The position numbers and the translations under genes are program-made. A stretch of DNA of 35,378 nucleotides from Geminocystis sp. GBBB08 (GTDB taxonomy: Bacteria > Cyanobacteriota > Cyanobacteriia > Cyanobacteriales > Cyanobacteriaceae): the NCBI RefSeq assembly GCF_016743215.1, contig NZ_VRZC01000023.1, forward strand, positions 1-35,378. The letters are read 5' to 3'. Below the pieces are notes generated by a model, which worked only from the letters and a program-made list of their open reading frames with translations, was not told where the DNA came from and searched no databases. Shown here piece after piece: positions 33,028 to 35,378 of the stretch; the first letter of the stretch is position 1; the number at the start of each line of letters is the position of its first letter.

Positions 33028-35378
33028 TTAATTATTTTTATTCATTTGGTTAATTATTTTTATTGTTTCAATACTGACGGTAGTAATTCTCATTAATAAG
33101 TCTATTACTTGCTCTTTATAGTCAGCAAAGCGATAATTATTAAATTTTTGGGCGATCGTTTTATCTTTGGGTTTTTTCTCTTTATATTGATCTAATATCC
33201 ATTCAATTGCACTACGATTACCTAGTTTATATTCCCATGCTTCTGGGGGTATTTCTGTTAAGGTTGTGACTTCATCAAGGATAATTTTATGGTTAATTTT
33301 ATCTGCTTTTAACTTAGGTTTAGGTATATTATTTTTAGGCAACGAACTACTTTCAGGCAAAGGGCTTAAGCCCCTTGTTATAGATATATCAATTCTGTTT
33401 AATTCATAAGGCTTAATTGTCTCATAATTTAGGTGTAATTCTATTAATTGTTTACCCCAATTTGTCCACTGCCAAAAGTCATTATAAAAAGGTATTCTGG
33501 GAAATTCTCTCTTTAAATTTAGTTCATATAATTGACGATATTCAGGGTTATGTAAAACTCCATAAACATAGTTAAATATATCTTCTTTTCCTATGTTTTT
33601 ATCTCCATAATTATCTCTAAATTGTTCTAATCCCCAATTAGTTATATTATCAATTCTTTCTCCTTTTTCATATCTATACAATGACAAACATTGAGTTTTT
33701 TCTAGTGTATCAAATCCCGTTAAAAATTTGGAGATTAAAGTTTGAAAAGATTTACTAGCACCATTACCAGAAATATTTAGAATTAAATTATTTTTATCTA
33801 AAGATTTTGTCAACATTTCATAGTGATTAGATGTTAGTCTATCCGACAATGATTTATCACCATAATAAAATTTTGAAATAAAAGGACGATAATTAAATTT
33901 AATTATAAAATCTTCCTGAAATTCTAATAAAATATTATTAATAAAATGATTTTTTAAGGATGCACTCCATTTAATAACATCACCAAAACTGTAATTTATA
34001 TCATATTCTCTATCTTTATTATTTTTGATATTTATTTTTGCTAAAGAATTATAAGTATTAATAAAATAAATGATTTTCTCTATTAAATTCTTTTTATCAT
34101 CATCAAATACCCATTCATCTCTAGCAGTATTAACTCCCACTGAAAATAACTTAAATACAGCTTTTTCATCATCTTCATTTTTAGATAATTTAGTCTCTTT
34201 ATTTATTAAAGGCAATAAACTTTCAAAATCATTATAATCTGGTAAATTTATCCAGTTATTATTTTTATCAGGATTAATAGTCTCAAAATTAATTGACTCT
34301 AAATTATTTGCACTTAAAAACTTTAATTTATCCTCAGCTATTTCTAATTCTGGTCTTCTGGTGTAAAATATTTTAGCGGGTAACTTATTATCATTATTTT
34401 TAAATTTTACTAAAAGGAGAATAGCAACCCCTGTTTTAATACCAAAAACATTATGAGTTGTACCTGATAATTTAGGATTTTTTCTGACATCTCCCCCTAA
34501 ATCAATAATATAAATAAAATTAAAATCTTGCTCTAAACACTTTCTAAAACCGTCAAAAGTTCTAGCATCACTAAAAGAATTGTTAGTAATAAAAGCAATA
34601 ATTCCTTCATTATTTAACCTATCACTTGCCCAACGATAAAAACGAGAATACATATCATAAACTTTTGTTTTTTGGGTTGTACTTTCCTTAACATAAGTCT
34701 CTTTTATTCGTTTATCAATGGCTTCATAACTGCGATTTTTATTATTATCATTTTCATTTTGTTGGTTAGCATTATAAGGTGGATTACCAATAATAACCGA
34801 TATTTTGCTCTCATTTTGCCTTTTTATTCTCTCAGTATTTTCTTGACTCATAGAAAATAAATCAAACTGTTTACCACTAAAATTAGTATGCTCTAAAGTT
34901 TCCAGTAAAAAGATATTAATAAACTCTAAATATTTCCCTGTTTTTTGTTGATAAGAATACTCAATATTAAGGTTTGCTATATAATAAGGTAAGATAGAAA
35001 TCTCGTTACAATGAATCTCATTTTTATATTTATATTCAATATCCCTAGGCAATAAAAACTCTAAAATTTCAGTAATAAAAGTACCTGTACCAGTAGCGGG
35101 ATCTAATATTTCAACACCTTTATCTCTTAGAGACAATGGGCTTAAGCCCCTTGTAAAATGTTTATTTAATAAATAATCGGTACTTTCTACCATAAATTTA
35201 ACAATTTCATTCGGAGTATAAACTATCCCTAATCTATCGGCTTCTTTGGGATTATAGGCTTTATAAAAGTTTTGATAAACTACTTTTAAAAATTTCTGTT
35301 TTTCTTGGTGATTAACTATATTAGAAGCGGTGCGAATAATGAGATTATAATAACTTTGAATGGTCTTAAAAGTATTTC
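33028..35378 (-). CDS. Type IIG/ISP-like R-M enzyme: N6-adenine methyltransferase part (5' end outside window)
   Basis: The frame is open past the Met at 35193 to the right edge (IVYTPNEIVKFMVEST lies upstream of and across it), so at least 782 residues are present and the N-terminus, where a nuclease would sit, is missing. The methyltransferase core has SAM motif I DPATGTGTF and catalytic motif IV NPPYN, the gamma-class adenine pattern. A long target-recognition region follows, then a C-terminus ending WEYKLGNRSAIEWILDQYKE and KPKDKTIAQKF. Such single-chain enzymes both cut and methylate DNA. Two stretches reading TRGLSPL come from in-frame copies of the 20-bp palindromic repeat (35134 and 33358). 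The broken paralogue at 1368-1919 shares its C-terminus. Activity cannot be judged without the N-terminal part. Confidence 0.88.
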   Translation of the reverse strand, partial: NTFKTIQSYYNLIIRTASNIVNHQEKQKFLKVVYQNFYKAYNPKEADRLGIVYTPNEIVKFMVESTDYLLNKHFTRGLSPLSLRDKGVEILDPATGTGTFITEILEFLLPRDIEYKYKNEIHCNEISILPYYIANLNIEYSYQQKTGKYLEFINIFLLETLEHTNFSGKQFDLFSMSQENTERIKRQNESKISVIIGNPPYNANQQNENDNNKNRSYEAIDKRIKETYVKESTTQKTKVYDMYSRFYRWASDRLNNEGIIAFITNNSFSDARTFDGFRKCLEQDFNFIYIIDLGGDVRKNPKLSGTTHNVFGIKTGVAILLLVKFKNNDNKLPAKIFYTRRPELEIAEDKLKFLSANNLESINFETINPDKNNNWINLPDYNDFESLLPLINKETKLSKNEDDEKAVFKLFSVGVNTARDEWVFDDDKKNLIEKIIYFINTYNSLAKINIKNNKDREYDINYSFGDVIKWSASLKNHFINNILLEFQEDFIIKFNYRPFISKFYYGDKSLSDRLTSNHYEMLTKSLDKNNLILNISGNGASKSFQTLISKFLTGFDTLEKTQCLSLYRYEKGERIDNITNWGLEQFRDNYGDKNIGKEDIFNYVYGVLHNPEYRQLYELNLKREFPRIPFYNDFWQWTNWGKQLIELHLNYETIKPYELNRIDISITRGLSPLPESSSLPKNNIPKPKLKADKINHKIILDEVTTLTEIPPEAWEYKLGNRSAIEWILDQYKEKKPKDKTIAQKFNNYRFADYKEQVIDLLMRITTVSIETIKIINQMNKNN
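33358..33377. repeat. 20-bp palindromic repeat, copy 6, in frame in the R-M gene
   Basis: CAAAGGGCTTAAGCCCCTTG, palindromic except for one position; on the minus strand it encodes TRGLSPL within a variable linker of the target-recognition part. Confidence 0.85.
35134..35153. repeat. 20-bp palindromic repeat, copy 7, in frame in the R-M gene
   Basis: CAATGGGCTTAAGCCCCTTG; encodes TRGLSPL just before the SAM-binding motif (VEILDPATGTGTF), apparently a short insertion in a loop. Confidence 0.85.

Noticed and set aside
33028..35378. A full defence island at the right edge
   Set aside because: Only the R-M gene is visible and no other defence genes lie nearby; the SNF2 and UvrD-like genes are distant and look like housekeeping cyanobacterial families.

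Overview
The window comes from an AT-rich, probably unicellular cyanobacterium of the Geminocystis/Cyanobacterium type. I count about 14 HIP1 octamers (GCGATCGC) in 35 kb. Many of the families are cyanobacterial: DUF3134, fibrillin/PAP, DUF2808, DUF502, HpsJ-like, a PatA-type regulator, a glutamine synthetase inactivating factor and a CheA-like kinase with several HPt domains. All calls come from reading the sequence; no database search was run.

Layout. 1-1252 (-): LPS-export genes lptB (cut by the left edge) and lptA. 1368-1919 (-): decayed remnant of a restriction-modification (R-M) enzyme whose intact-looking paralogue occupies 33028-35378 (-) and runs off the right edge. 1958-4863: fibrillin, DUF3134, a saccharopine dehydrogenase-like oxidoreductase and a MutT/Nudix hydrolase, with a 139-bp MITE-like element between the last two. 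4881-5517 (-): a compact nitrogen-control unit made of a promoter, a glutamine riboswitch-type aptamer, a 44-aa GifA/IF7-like protein, an intercistronic hairpin, a 50-aa protein (possibly PirA-like) and a terminator. None of these small parts is long enough to stand out as an ordinary ORF.

5818-12858 (+): a 7-kb chemotaxis/phototaxis kinase gene (four HPt modules, acidic repeats, CheA kinase core, CheW, receiver). Two in-frame stop codons 12 bases apart split it into an HPt-only protein and a kinase part. 12914-13117: promoter, tRNA-Glu and terminator. 13240-14347 (-): prfB with the programmed +1 frameshift. 14443-18934: an MtfA-like peptidase, a ferredoxin/metallo-beta-lactamase fusion, a double-domain 6-carboxytetrahydropterin synthase, rsmD and precorrin-8X methylmutase. 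19043-19115 (-): a tRNA-Pro-like gene with a 6-nt anticodon loop. 19425-22559 (-): SNF2-family helicase.

23390-24559 (+): an orphan PatA-type response regulator that could partner the kinase. 25108-26310 (-): DUF2808 protein and 5-formyl-THF cyclo-ligase. 26506-32795 (+): membrane-tailed subtilase, UvrD-like P-loop protein, a small membrane protein, HpsJ-like protein and DUF502 protein. A candidate ~100-nt small RNA with its own promoter and terminator follows at about 32864-32964.

The intergenic DNA is rich in dispersed repeats: a MITE-like family with TATAGCAAT-type ends, a ~70-bp repeat, and a ~20-bp palindrome (CAAGGGGCTTAAGCCCCTTG-like) that also sits in frame inside the R-M gene and its remnant. 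The strongest items for follow-up are the riboswitch/gifA unit, the double-stop kinase, the in-frame palindromes with the R-M paralogues, and the candidate small RNA.
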